Assembly (NCBI GenBank): GCA_017562135.1
Contig: QEYB01001046.1
Span: forward strand, 5,456,001 to 5,520,000
Source: Dipylidium caninum
Lineage: Eukaryota > Platyhelminthes > Cestoda > Cyclophyllidea > Dipylidiidae
DNA length: 64,000 nucleotides
Direction of reading: 5' to 3'
Position 1 is the first letter of the stretch. Each line of letters opens with the position of its first letter. The notes beneath the pieces were generated by a model. The model did not search any database. It was not told the origin of the DNA and saw only the letters and a program-made list of their open reading frames with translations. The translations under genes and the position numbers were made by a program. Below are positions 12,611-26,700 of the stretch, piece after piece.

Positions 12611-13339
12611 TGTGGAACTATTCCACATGAGACCGAGAGAAAAATAAGTGGGTGGGGGGAGGTATGCTTAGTAGAAAAAATTTAAATGAACCACACCGCT
12701 AGTGGGTATTGTTTCATTCAAATGTTTCTTTCGTTGAAGTTCAACAGAGATCGTGCGGTAGTCTCGGCTCCTCAAGGGCCGACGCAGCGACGCAGGGACA
12801 AACCCCTTCTGCTGGCAGCGTAATATAACACTGACCGCATTAATCACATTCTCAAACGCCTAATGTTCCATTTAAACGCGGTGGATTCCGTAATTTTCTA
12901 CGCTTATCGTCAGTGAAAAAAGCGCCTAAACCCAAAAACTTGAAATTCAACCCTGGATTAGTATAGCTTTGATCTCAGTATAAACCGAGTTTTTATTTTC
13001 TGGCAGTTAACGACCTTAACGTCAGCCCGAGATTTTTGGCACTGGGCTTGGTTGTGTTGTCCATTGCCAGAGCGTCGTGAAGCATGCATGAATGCGTTTT
13101 GAATGTTATGGGTGCACATTAACGCAAATAGCGTTTGAGTAACTACCGGGTCGTTCCACTAGGGTTATTACAGAACATTGCCGCTATCTTTGAGTCTTGA
13201 GTGCGTTACCTTCCGTGTCTTTGAAATCTTGACTCGATACAGACGCGTAGATTAGATCCATGGCCAATATTGACATTACCCTTAGTCAAATATGACAACT
13301 TTTTGGTCGGGCATGTTTAAAAGATCTCTCGGGTGTTTT

Positions 13340-13357
13340 TCCACCAAGCTTGGTGGA
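13340..13357. repeat. 18-bp perfect palindrome
   Basis: The sequence TCCACCAAGCTTGGTGGA reads the same on both strands. It has no loop, so it is more like a dimer binding site than a hairpin. No gene is adjacent. Confidence 0.8.
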
Positions 13358-13806
13358 GTGCTTCAAGACCTTGTTGTAATACAATAACTGCCTTATTTAT
13401 TGTCGCTCGTTGGGTTTGCATTGGTAATGGCCTAAATGAGGGGGTTGAAAATGGTTCACTATCTCACGGCTAAGACAATCTTGGAATTGGGTTGTGATGG
13501 ATTTAGAGGTGGCCTTATACTTCTTACTATGGCGTAGTAGGGGGAAGGGATTAGCTGACGCAAAGGGGAAGTCCATTACTCCAGGAAAAATGGGATTTAA
13601 TTGTGACGGATTCACTTCCCTTTTACCCAAACTGGCGTTGCGTACACTATGCGTGATCGGTCGGGTACATCCGGATGTGGGACCGATTCTATGCTTTGAG
13701 GTGAGTGTGCATGGCCTTATTCCTGAAATTTCGGTCTTTCCCTTGGCTGATTATTGGGTGGTATCCCCGGGTTTTCAGGTGGTTTAAAAAGCGGAGTTGA
13801 TATACA

Positions 13807-13827
13807 CGATTGCGGTGAACGCAATCG
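13807..13827. repeat. inverted repeat, 8-bp arms with 5-nt spacer
   Basis: CGATTGCG and CGCAATCG are perfect inverted copies around GTGAA. The right arm contains GCAATC, which recurs in related form several times in the next 150 bases. Confidence 0.7.
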
Positions 13828-15457
13828 GGGATCCAAATCTCTTGACGCATTTTAGCGGCAATCATGGAAAAACCGATTTTTTAAAATCGATTTCCGGAAG
13901 CCAATCAGATTTTCTACTGTAGGTACAAGTGTGACCGATATAGACTGGAAGCCAATCTATTAGTTCCTATGGCAATCAGAGTATTAGCAGGCTGATGTTG
14001 ATCACGCATCGGGTGAGGTGGAGCTGATATCTGTCATTTGACGCCTGGGCTCCGCAAAAAAGCTGCATTTTCAGAATCCACCGCAAGTGAGCGAACATAG
14101 GCACCAAATATTACCGAACGTGGGTATGCAGTGTTCAATCGTAATGTAAGATACAGTACTGCGGCTGAGAGCGTTACAAAACACGTCCTAAATGTACTTT
14201 TCTTTTACCATTTCAAATAGGACCATGGTGCAGTTCAAGGTTGGATAAAAATTAATGTAGTTTTCGTGGATGATTTTACTAATGAAATATTCTCGGTGTT
14301 AATTCCAAAAATTCCGTTGTGGCAATTAGAATATCGTAAAAGTGCCTCGAGAAGACCACCGGTCGTACACGTAAAGATAATCGAAAACGATCAAGCTTAT
14401 GAGTAAAAGAAAAGGGCTCCATGATACACTCCTTATGTCAAACTCTCATCAAAGCAAAATTATGGTTAACGTAAAGTGGAATGTTTAAGGAGAGATCTAT
14501 TATTCTCACCTATGATACCACCAAGCGACGCCGTAACAGTGCGGAATCTCATTACCGTGAAATTAGTGACATGCATGAGAAGAAATTTACGAAGGAAAAA
14601 CAATCAACATAGCTCAATCCACAAAACCCAAAAATCAACCGCAATAAGAATTGAGATGGTCATAATGAAGATTTCCCGTTGAATTTCAAGGGCTGTAAAG
14701 AACTTGCCACGAAAGGAAGGTCTCGTCAGCGAAAAAAATAATACTACACAACAACTATCACAGCTCCTATTAGTTGCAATATGCGATGTTATTTTTTCTG
14801 TACAAAAATCAAACTGATAAAACAATTTCGCACAAACGAAGTACTTTAAGCCAGCAATTTTTCCTGGCTTGTGTTTTGTTGCCTTTTATGGCGTAGGAGA
14901 TTCAACTCCGAAACATAAACGTGCTGATTAGGCATTGTATATACGCTATTATGAGGAGTAATAAATCTCGAAACGCTGAAGCTCCTTTCAATGGATTATT
15001 AATAACAAAATCTGCGTCCGCGTTCGCGCATATTTTATGTTCCTTCTAGTATGCTCGTTTGGCGAATAGTGTAGCCCAAGTCGAGTAAAACAAAGGGAAA
15101 GGACGACTGTTACCCATTCATTAATGCGTTATCAACGTGATATTACACTGTGACAGGTGTTGGTTGATTATAAGCTATAGCTGTAACTGTGCATACAGCT
15201 GTTTTAAGAAATTTGTAGTCTGTGTTTTCAGAAAAGCAAGAATTAATATTTGAGAAACAATCAATGTCAATCAGCTTCCCTGCAATATATCAAACTCACA
15301 AAGCGTTTGCATGTTTAATATTAACTCAACGATAGTGAGACGTGAAATCTCACCTTCTCGAACAAACACAAAAATCTTTAAATTGTGATTTTTGCAGCCG
15401 GCCAACTTGAAGAGTTGCCCCTCAGTGGATTGGCACTCGTCACTGGTGCATCGTAAA

Positions 15458-15790
15458 ATGACTCCGCACGAAAATAGCGAAGATGTTTTTGGCAGAAAGG
15501 TTGACCGCTGTTTTTCAGACTTGCTGATTAAAACAGGTACTACTCCACCTTTCATTAATTCCCACGCTTCGCACAGGGGCCGGTATTTCGGTCGGAATAA
15601 TTGTCTCCGTTCTATTTGCTCGAAGTAAGTAGTGTTGCTTACCAACCTGCCTGCGTTAGGACGTATGTGGCCTCTAATATTTGGCACCGGTTTCGGGCTT
15701 GGTATGGGAACTTCCAACTGCAATAGCGAATTCAAACAACCTCTCCCTCTGCAATCTCACGTTATCAAGGCTCTGACGAAGCCAAATTAG
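15458..15790 (+). CDS. MICOS10: MICOS complex subunit MIC10
   Basis: MIC10 is the small hairpin membrane protein of the mitochondrial inner membrane that bends cristae junctions as part of MICOS. Three exons: 15458-15536, 15577-15624 and 15660-15790, with introns of 40 and 35 nt. The 85-residue product has FGRKVDRCFSDLLIKTGAG (residues about 11-29), matching the GRKWDRC block, then RRRMWPLIFGTGFGLGMG and a SNCNSEF segment, matching RRMWPLAFGSGMGLGMA and SNC. Spacing between the first Lys and RRMWP is exactly that of the human protein, which confirms both tiny introns. The GxGxGxG oligomerisation motif of the second membrane segment is kept as GTGFGLG; in the first it is degraded to GAGISVG. 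The ATG is chosen because the family starts just before the GRK block. An in-frame open stretch continues upstream to an acceptor-like site at 15397, so a 5' UTR intron is likely. Confidence 0.9.
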
Positions 15791-16119
15791 CCTCAAGTCT
15801 GTTTGACCCCTTTGACAAATGTAGCAACTTCCCCTTACTTCAAAATGGGTAAATTTTATAACCTATAAATAACAATATTCTAGCTTTGTCAATTTTCTTA
15901 ATTAACTCAATAGAAACTTGTCCGAGTGTACACTGCCCGTCTAAGATATCTGCTTGCTCTAGGGTACTTTTGTTACGAGTTTAACTTTATTAGCTTCAAT
16001 TCATTCCACCATGACCGCTCCCAGGAAGCTCTCTTAAATGTTTGGTCACATAAATTGACAGACTGTCAGGCCATGCAAAGTTAAGGAGTACTGTTGAATT
16101 TGCACGAGTGGTAGTACAA
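15791..16119. other. intergenic region between convergent MIC10 and GATAD1
   Basis: Only 329 bp separate the two stop codons, so both 3' untranslated regions must be short. I see no other feature. Confidence 0.6.
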
Positions 16120-16765
16120 TCAACCTGTACCGGAGGAGGTACGCAAGTCCCAGGACTGCAGCGAATAGGGGGAGTCGGTCGGTCTGAAATATTCGGAGGG
16201 GCAGTGGCATAGAAAATTGATACAGTTCATGCTGCGTGGCACATCCTCCTCCATTCCTAAAAATGCTAACCTGATGTACGGACAAACCAATTATGTATTT
16301 CGCAGGCTCGTATTTTCCCTTCGTGGCCTCTGTCGTGGGTATCAGCCAGGTTAGTAAAACGGAAGGATCTTCTGAGTTGTTTATTATGATATTTCTGATC
16401 TGAGCGTAGTACTCTCCGCCCTCAATATCCGTCACCGAAACGATATCTCCAATTTGGAGCCATTTACCCTATGGTACTAAGGCAATGATATAGTAGACAA
16501 ACCCTGTGGAGGACACGAGATTCTAGGTGGACGAAGGCTCGTGGTGGGGCAAGTTTCGATGGCTAAAGTGGTATAATAAGGGGCCTTGAGAAAGTTACGT
16601 TTGTTTTAAAAATATGTCGTCTGGATCTGTACTTTGACCCGGATGGTCCACTGAATAACTTAGTTTTGCCTGGTGTGCTTCTGGGCCGGAGTGTCTTCTT
16701 AGCTGGGCCGGTGAAGTCGAAATCCGAGTCTGCCTTAACAGTTCGTTTTCGTCGACAGGAACGTT
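16120..16765 (-). CDS. GATAD1: GATAD1 homologue (GATA zinc finger domain-containing 1), N-terminal exon not found
   Basis: GATAD1 is a nuclear protein found with H3K4me3-reading histone-modifying complexes. Four exons on the minus strand: 16765-16599, 16562-16503, 16468-16288 and 16256-16120, with introns of 36, 34 and 31 nt. The first gives an Arg/Lys-rich segment ending RRHIFKTN, matching RRHIFKLKN. The third has IGDIVSVTD, YYAQIR, LTWLIPT and YEPAKYIIG; the fourth begins MEEDVPRSM and contains FLCHCPSEYF. All are hallmark blocks of vertebrate GATAD1, and the distance between RRHIFK and QIGD and the YIIG/EED join are gap-free against the human protein. The C-terminal 20 or so residues of the human protein have no counterpart before the TGA at 16122-16120, though an ACAG|GTTGAT donor there could extend it. 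The GATA-type zinc finger exon should lie between 16766 and about 17040 and I could not find a CxxC...CxxC pattern. Confidence 0.87.
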
Positions 16766-17220
16766 CTGCAATGTAAATAGCGGGTAAATAATCGCTGAAT
16801 CAGAATTGGTGAATATCAGCAATTGGGGTCTAACAAGCCACAGTTATCAAATAATCGATGGGCCTAGCGGCAAGTGCAGATGCCGTCTGCTTGAGGCATA
16901 CTACTGAACGAGTATGGTGGTGGACACCAAAACGCGAATTAAATTACGTAAAACGCCTCAAATCAAACCAAACAAGGAGTTAAAGCGCACCATTAGTCCG
17001 GCTGTCCATCATAACGGCCTGCTTTTCAGCACTCATCTCGAACTTCGCTCCCCCCGAGAGCAAATCAAACGCAATTCATAACCCATAAAATAATCAGTTC
17101 AAACCAATTTTATTTTAAAATAAATTACGTCACTATTCTGCATACAAACCGTCACCACACAGCTATTATCACTGTAATGAACGGCCTCACTACAATTTAG
17201 TTATATTAGCGCTTGTTATA
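16766..17220. promoter_or_regulatory. shared region between divergent GATAD1 and ALKBH6
   Basis: The first confirmed GATAD1 exon and the proposed ALKBH6 start codon face away from each other across 455 bp. The missing 5' exon of GATAD1 probably lies inside (an ATG frame at 17036 on the minus strand is one candidate), leaving roughly 200-400 bp for a bidirectional promoter. No TATA box is evident. The assignment follows from gene arrangement only. Confidence 0.45.
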
Positions 17221-18611
<1,391 letters not shown>

Positions 18612-18666
18612 TAATTCTGTTTCCTTTGTACTTCGGAAATAGTAAAACACTAATCAGAGCTACTTT

Positions 18667-19785
18667 TTACCCTTCAGTTGCCGAATAGTCGAGCGATTGG
18701 GGAGATTCTTGTCCGTGCACTTGTCCAATTCTTCTTGCCGACGGTGTTTCTGTTGATGTGCATTCGCGCCATAAGGCCTCCAAACTCATTTCGCAATGTT
18801 TGCTGTTTAGAGACAGCTAGGTAGAAATCCTGCGAGTGATTTACCCTCAACTTCGGGTGCTTATCAGGGTATTGTCTGTCATGATCCAAAAACTATAGAA
18901 AAAGACAGAGACGAGGCATCAAAGAAGTGAAATGATCGGTTAAGACGGAATTCATCACAATTTGCTTGGATGGAATGGCGAGAATTAGAAGTGATATGGT
19001 TTGTTGCTAATGGATGCTCTGCGCCCCTGTGAACTAGTATTACGTCGTTTATGTTTCAATGAGATGCGGTTGAAGATGCTCAGTCGACGTTGGTCTTTCT
19101 CGGCATTAGTCTGCTGCGGCGTGTCATGTGGGGTGACTATTACTTCCGCCGTGGGTAGCAATGTAATCTCGTTGGACGGATTGTATGAAGTAGCTTTTAT
19201 TGGAGTTGAGGTAACGGCATCTTCTGCGACTGAGGCATGATGCCTCATTCGAATGGGCACTGAGGTATCTAGGTAAAGTTATAAGAAGAATAATAACGAA
19301 ATTAGTTGCAGATTACGGTAACACATTCCATGCATGCAACCGAGGCACTTTCGCTCCAGGTCCTTGGCATTACCAAAAGTCGACAAAACAGATCTTTAAT
19401 TAAAGTCAATGCAAACACTGAGTGATTTAAAAGCACCAAGCATCCTAATGTGGGTTTTGCCTTCGTGATGTTTATGGATAGAGATGATGAGTTTTCAAGC
19501 CAAGTAAATCTAGGCAAAAAAGTGGAGGAAAGTCTGCTCGTGCTACGTGAACGACTGACTATAAATTTTCGTAATGATCAAGATGCAATAGCAAGCGACA
19601 TGCAAATCATATAATCGAGCGGCAAGGTGACCGAAGGCAGCCATAAAAAGGAAGCCAACAACAAGATAGATGAAGCAATACGGGATACTGAGGACAAGCA
19701 AAAACTCGCGCACACAAATGCGACAAGGCCCATCGAGAAGCATACCGCAGCTCAGTGTTGGGGGAATGCTGTAAATGGTGCGCAA
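18667..19785 (-). CDS. possible exons of an unrecognised membrane protein gene
   Basis: Minus-strand pieces look coding but are not assembled. About 19785-19560 encodes a hydrophobic run (FLLVLSIPYCFIYLVVGFLF) that could span a membrane once. About 19380-19300 encodes a Cys-rich piece (ERKCLGCMHGMCYRNLQ). 19260-18985, after an acceptor at about 19267, encodes a Thr/Pro/Ser then Lys/Arg-rich cytosolic-type tail (RRLSIFNRISLKHKRRN). 18800-18667 ends in a charged stretch and a TAA stop. The order membrane segment, basic tail, stop would suit the C-terminal half of a receptor or channel, which is a guess. The gene lies downstream of RALGAPA on the same strand. It may also be chance open frames. 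Confidence 0.28.
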
Positions 19786-20798
19786 AGAATAAAAAGATAG
19801 ACCAAAGAATAGACAGTAACAGGCATTAGCACTATAGCCTAGTACAGACTCCCTTGTATACTGTGAATTCCTCTCTGAAAGAACCCTTCGAATACATTAC
19901 TGAATTTGATAACTAAGTTAGCATTCATGGATCGACCTTAAGTGACAGCAGGTAAAAGAACTTGGCCTTTGCCGATTCACATTCCGGCATTCCCGGCGTC
20001 GTTTATTATTGATCTGGTGTAAATGCGAAAAAGACTGAATGGCAATTGAAAATAAACCTCAAAAAGGGGTTGGAGTAATTATTTTCTCCGGGAGAAGCAC
20101 CTTATGATGGCTCATTTGCCGGAAAGTCAAGGCAAAAGTTAATGCTCTTTTCGTGTTTAGGAAGGTAAGAATAAAAGGGAAGTGAAAAAATCAACGGAAG
20201 TTAGTAAGATGAAATTTAACGGTGATACGGTTAGAAGGAATTACCCTTTGAAGAAACATTCGGGGATATCAAATCCGGGTTAACGGAGTTCGAAAAGGTC
20301 GAAGAAACTGCAACAGCGGATTTCCCGAGCAAAGCCCTCTTCATCTTGAAAGGGGAGTCAAAATGATGAGGGGAGTGATGTATTAGGGCACGAAATTTTT
20401 TATTTTCTGTAGACCTGAAAGCAGAGCAAACTGGGAAAACAGGGGCCGGGGGACTTGAATAGATTCGCTTTACCTTGCTGAATGAATCGGGTAAATATCT
20501 GCGCGACGAAAACTAGGATCCCCTTTTAGGTGTCTCTTTATAAACAGGCCCATTCTATTGTACATTTTAAAGCAAAAAGTTCGAGTCAAGTAAAGAAGGA
20601 CGCAGACTTTTTACAGATGACCATATTAACCATTGTGAGTAGTGCAGCCGTTTGTCGTGAATATGCATTTTGTCAAGAGCCATAAATGAAGAATGATATC
20701 ACAAACGAAAGACTGTTATCTCATGGAAAATTAGTAAATTACCGCACTTTAATCGACTGAGATATGCTAATGTAAATTATGCCGAACACTAACAAACG
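19786..20798. other. about 1 kb of AT-rich DNA 3' of RALGAPA
   Basis: No open frame over 60 codons and no repeat that I can see. It should contain the 3' untranslated region of RALGAPA at its right end. Confidence 0.5.
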
Positions 20799-23700
20799 CT
20801 AATCGTAATTGAGAAAAATACAATTATGTCTGCTGTAAAGAGAAGCAAACTCACCAGTGGGAGGTTTGGGCAAAGCCAGCTGCATTACAAAATTTTCGAA
20901 GGTGGTGCAGTGCATATGATTAGTGATAATAGATTGTAGATAGAAGTAACGTTCTTCAAAACTAAGAGGATTGGTTAAGAACGCAACAGTCGAGGATGCA
21001 AATAAATACGTCATACTCAAAAAGGATACTTTTCCCTAAAATTAGGCTTCCTAGAATTTATGGCGTTACTCGCTTGTATCGCCGTCGAACGAACTAAGAA
21101 CGGTAGATGCTCCTCCAAAACCAGCATTCCATCAACCAGGGGACCAAAGAATGGCACCTTAGAAGAGAATGCATCCATGAATAACATGTTATCGCAAGAA
21201 AAAACAGTAATAATAATATGGTCAAATTTAAGCGAGTGGATTTCTAGATTGTTCTAGGAAAGAACCAGACCGCTTAACCGATAAAAACCTTGGCTTGCTG
21301 GGCTTGAAGTTACCTCCGGTGCTTTTCGGACCTCAATTCGAAAAAGACCATTGGAGAGCGGAGAGATGATAATGAGTACGTCACCAAACTCTGTGCGAAG
21401 GCTACTTCTCCGGAAAGAGCGCCAGTGCTCGGTCCATATGACCATCACTTCATCGTTGCCAAGATGTTTAAACTGAAGCGACAGCGAGAGGAATTTACCG
21501 GATTTAAGTAGGTCTGATACAAATAACCACACTGAACTCGCATACGACCACATGTAAAAGATGGAATCCTCAAACGATGTGAACAAACATACGTCACAGT
21601 AATCAAGAGGTGGCCAAAATTACTCGGAATAATTTTAACCGTAGTGCACATGGACTCACCATTCTGTGTCGATCCTCCTCAGTGACGGAGGGCATTCGGG
21701 TGGAAACATGGAAGACAACCTCAACCACAGGGCTGGCAAAGTAAGTAGCGGTATCGCCATCCTCTGGGTACTGTAACCCTCCTGTGAAACCTTGATGGTT
21801 AGCCAAATCTACGGGCCAACCAAGATTGGATACAAACCGTTCGAACTCAATGGAGCCTCGTTGATTAGACAAGATCTCATGTTTCCCCTCCTGTCCCGGA
21901 CCAATATACACTAGCGCTATCTTGTATGTCTGACGTCTGGAAAAGGATGTTTGGAGATGTAACCTTGTAAGTTCTCTCGTGAAATCTCATTTTCCTTAAT
22001 TCAGGTAATTAGGTGAAAAAAAGATACCACAAAATTTTAACCACTTATTGAGAACAAAGTAAAGTCGTCAGTTAAAATCACATTTGAAGACATACGCGTG
22101 ATAACTGAGCCAATCGTCAGGAAGGATCGTGAATGTCACTGACGAAAGTTTACCATGAGATAGAATACATGGTACATTAAGGGATAAACTTCAATGAAGT
22201 AAAAAACATAATTCCGTCCTAAGACTTATCTTGGACGTTCATGATGCTAATAAACCACCACGAGAAAAAAATTATCGACACATATTGCAGTACTGTGCAT
22301 AGAGAACAGATCTACAATTTTAGCATAAAACTAAATATTGAAAGGTGCAAAATGATGGAAAAAACATACGATCGCTGTTTGTCGAGATTCTTAAGCTCAC
22401 GAACCAATCCTTGTGACTTTTTCAATAATTCAATAGAAGACCGACGGGTTTGTGAAAGAAAACCAAGCTGACATAGAAGTTGTTTTACCAAACTATATTG
22501 TTGGTTGTATTTGAAACCCCTGCTTTACTTCATCAGATTCTGTCCGGTCCCGATTACAACCACAATAGAATGGTCTAAGGATGTAGAATGGACAGAAATA
22601 ATGTTACAAAAATGCTTCGGGTTAAGCAAAATCGGAAAATATAATAATCAACCATAGGTGACAAGAAAACGTTTAACTCTACTAGTGACTTAGTGTTTGG
22701 ATCACTTAGCAAGAATAACGTCCAAGAGACTGGAGTAGCACGAAGTTTAACAGTAAAGACACATCCTAAAAGGGTCCGTACAGTTGCGGGATTCCACTGC
22801 GATATTCAAGGTATCGGTTTTCATTCTTTATTGCTGCGGCGATCTGTTCAGAGCCCCATTTTTCAAACACCGAGTTCTCTAGATAATCGCTGGCTTTAGT
22901 CGTAGCATTTGCATAAGCCTTTCCCGCTGCAATTTCGGACCTGCATTCAGGGTGCTGCGAAGCTAAGTCATCAAGAAGCTGGAAAACATAGAAAAGCAAT
23001 ATGTAATCAATTCATTATAAGGGGATGAAAATACGCATATTCAGTCCAAAAAGAAGTACTTCAACATTATTGGCCAACGACCCAACATTCAATGATTGAA
23101 TTATAATTCGTGAAAACACATAAAGATTCAGAGAAACAGTGACATATTGATAGACGTACCTTTGAGAGAAAGTCCAACTTGATCCGAGTGTTTTGCTCCT
23201 CGGCATGGAGTTTTATGGCCCCCAGATTGATTGAGGGGGCGCACTGACGAGGTGGAGGTGAGGGCGCACGTTTCTGTGCCTCTGACAAGACACCATAGAT
23301 GTGGGTAGCATCCCACGAATATTTGCCTGCAACGTCGCGTACAATGACGCGTACATCAGTGAAACCTACGTTGGGTTAAGTGCCAAAAATATCACAGTTT
23401 CAGTACATTGTTTAATTTTACGGTATTTGATGGGAGTATGAGCCATGTAATAAATGTTGGAAAGATAACAAACCTGTAACAATATCGTTTCGAAAGGCTT
23501 CGGCATTGAGTGCATGTTCGAGTTCCAGTGCCCGGTCGTCAGACTTTTCGGAAGATGAAAAAACAGTAAAAATTGAAACCAAAAAGGACCGATTGATGAC
23601 GAATATTTGCACATCAGGTTGATCAAACGACTCAAAAGTCAGGTCGTCATACAATCTGTTGGCAGTTGTCTTTCTATCATGATGCTCCTGTATACGGGAA

Positions 23701-26700
23701 TCCAGTAAGTCATTAGTGCTCGACTAAAAGACGCGACAAAGAAGCATTAAGTATGTGGATAAATGTAGAAGAGTGGATTGTATGAGAAATCCAAAAAGTA
23801 AAAAACAGTTAAGATCATAACAAACGATTGATTCAATGTTATCAAACTAGTCGTCCAATAAGAAGCTTTCAATTTGCTCTGGTTAAGAAGTCATAACCCG
23901 ATAGCATTTGCATTACCCAAATTGCGGATTCGTGCGCCTATAATACTTGTTATTTTAAATTTCGAAAGTCCCCATAAATAGGAGAAAATTATTGCGCCCA
24001 CCAGGGGGTATCGGCCAAGTTGGCAGAAAAGTTGACATCGCGCAAAACGCGCCGCCATTCGAACGCTTTCTGGAGTGAGAGGGTCTGACGTCAGAAAGTA
24101 CCTTTGGTCGGGAAACATTACTACAGTGTCAGAGAGACGTTCCCCAAAGTTCCCCGTTGGTCGAAGTTCATCAGAAAACTAGAAATAGTGGCATGTGGGC
24201 AACATACTAGTACGTGATCTAAGATATAAGTAAAAAAAGATCAATGAATGTGACAAGATTAAGATACGAGTGTTACTCGAAGTTTGACATGACGTATTTC
24301 GAAAGGCAATAAATACACACGTGCAGATGACAACGAAAAATGGGATGATAACTCACTTTCCTCTTCTGATCAGCAGTCAAAATTTGGTAGTGCAATAAAG
24401 CTGTAACCTATTGCAAGAATGCTGTAAAATAAGTCTACGCTCCCTAGCGATATTATGCGAGTTTTGGAGTGGCGATCTCAAAAGCATACGACCAAGTGAA
24501 AAGAATTTGGAACCTTAGGAGAGGAAAGAATAAAGGTAAAGAAAGTATAAAGCTAACCTTGCTTTCGCCTCCACAAGCAAGGGGGTCGGAGATCGGACAA
24601 CCTGGCACCCAACCGGGACCCTCCGGTTCAACGTTAACGGGGGTAGAAGAGGAGATGAATTCAAGCACCGAGAAGACCACCCAAAGGCAGGTAATCTCCT
24701 TTGACCGAGTCTTGCTCAAGTCAACAAAAGGTGAAGCTAAAAGTGGCAGCGGGATCTTCATTGTCCATTCCATTAAGGTCGAAATATTCGTGATCAAAAG
24801 CTAAAAAGATGGCAAAAACTGAATAAATTCCCTCGAATTTAAGTTGCTCCCCTCTTTCAAAACATCAACTTATGCTATTATTATTTACCCGACAGAAGGA
24901 TAAATTGATTATCCTTACCATAAACATTGAAAACGATATAACTCAAATCAAAATTAACAATAACCCGCCTCGTCGGAAAACATAAGAATAACTATAGGAT
25001 AAACGAACTGAAGCAGTTGTCATTATGCAATTATCACAAGCACTGCGATCGAGGGCTGGAAAACAGAAAACGAAAGGTATACAATCATATCACGAGGAAC
25101 AAATGGAGTAAATAGAGGAAAATGTAAAAATAGGCAAATATACCATTTTAAATGTCGGTGACATCTTTTCCTCCGCATAAGCCTGACTCCACAAAAAAGC
25201 TAGATTCCAAGAAAGCGCCTGAAATTGGAGAGACGAGTATAAAAGCGAACAGAATAAATAGAAGGGCTAAGCGAGCTATATCGAGATGGCATAAGTAACT
25301 AGTCGAAATACTTATTCAATGTTGAGACAAGAGGGATGAAGTGATACGGGTCATGAGGGTGGAAATAATAAGTACTCGCCTGGACGATGAGGACGGGATA
25401 GGTAGGATCAACGTCGAATATGGTCTCTGAGCATTCAGCGAGTGAACAGAGCATGCTCGTAGCAGTAATGGCAACGGGGCGGCTGGTAAGACGGGCACAA
25501 CGCAACAAAGTGACGAGAGAGGCGTGCAACGAGGTAGCCTTTTCAGCCGATGCGAAGCGCGACGCGGAATGTTTAGTGAGGGTCGAGTAGCACATTGATA
25601 GGAGGCCGCAGATCGCTACCTGACGCGCAAGCTCGCTGGTCTCCGCCACGGCTCCTCGTAAGACCCGTGAGGCTATGAGTTGCTACAAGAAACAGTAAGT
25701 TGTCACTTAACTTTAGTAAATAAATTACCAACTACCCCTCAGCGAAAATTTTATTCAATTAGAGTGTTAAGGTCAATTATACGTTGTCGAGAAACAAATG
25801 TGCTATACAGATGAAAGGATTCTTATGAGGATTTAGGGATCACCAAATCTCACCTTTATCTTCGCTAAAGGTGCAACGGAAGATGACCAAAAAACTTACA
25901 ATGATACCATCAATTTCCTTGACTTTTAATTCACGCAGAGTTGGGTCGAATACCTTCACTGTTCCAAAATGATGTTGAAAAGGAAGTAGAGTGACGAGAA
26001 CGGACATGGCCTGGGCGCGTAAAGTCTATGAAGAACAGAAACCGATAATTACGATTTGTGGATAATAAGGTGCATGTTATCGAAAATGAGTGTCTTTACC
26101 TCAATACACTCGATATTCCAACAATTAACTACATTAGCGTTGTTCACTGTAATTAAGTGTAGGAAAGAAACCCATTATGTACACGATTAATCATAACAAT
26201 TTAGAGGCCATATGAACAGTGGGAAAAACATTAGGGAAATAGTACGACTTGGAAAATAGCTCCACAAGTTGGCACTAGAGGAATTGAACTGGAGTAACCG
26301 TTTTGAAAGATAATGAGAAAGGCGCTTGCTACAATGCACTGAATAAACGATGATAACAACAGTAACTATGACAAATTTAAAAAGAAAATATCAGAGATCG
26401 GTACTTGATCAGACATATTCGTGTTAAAGGTGCAGACCCGGGATTTGTTACGAGTAAAAAATAATTATCATTCAGAAAAATAAACTTGACAGTGGCTAAC
26501 TTCGTCGTGTGAAGAGGGCTGGCAGAGGATGTCATCTATAGCCTGAATAAAGTCCAGTATTAACAGACAGCAAGCGGGCAAGGAGTAACTGAAAATCCTA
26601 CCGCAGCCTGATCGAATTACTTCAGTAGCGAAGTTCTACAAACACAAGATGAATGAAATTAACATTTAAATGCATTAGTCTATGTGTAAGCACACAACTA

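Larger units (their letters stand above)
12611..15457. other. 2.8-kb intergenic stretch, no gene recognised
   Basis: Several short open frames occur (for example 13494-13787 plus and 13397-13630 minus), but they overlap each other on opposite strands, have no family resemblance I can see and no clean splice signals. The 12.7-14.2 kb part is somewhat richer in GC and holds small perfect palindromes and a cluster of CCAATC/GCAATC motifs; it could be a degraded repeat or a regulatory region for the 114-residue gene, whose promoter must lie just right of 12610. Confidence 0.5.

Noticed and set aside
13397..13787. Overlapping frames of 77 and 97 codons in the 13-kb region
   Set aside because: Mutually antisense, no family resemblance, no splice signals in place; consistent with chance in GC-richer DNA.
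15271..15735. 154-codon open frame on the minus strand
   Set aside because: It is the antisense of MIC10; the plus strand gives a perfect family match with two short introns, while the minus frame matches nothing.
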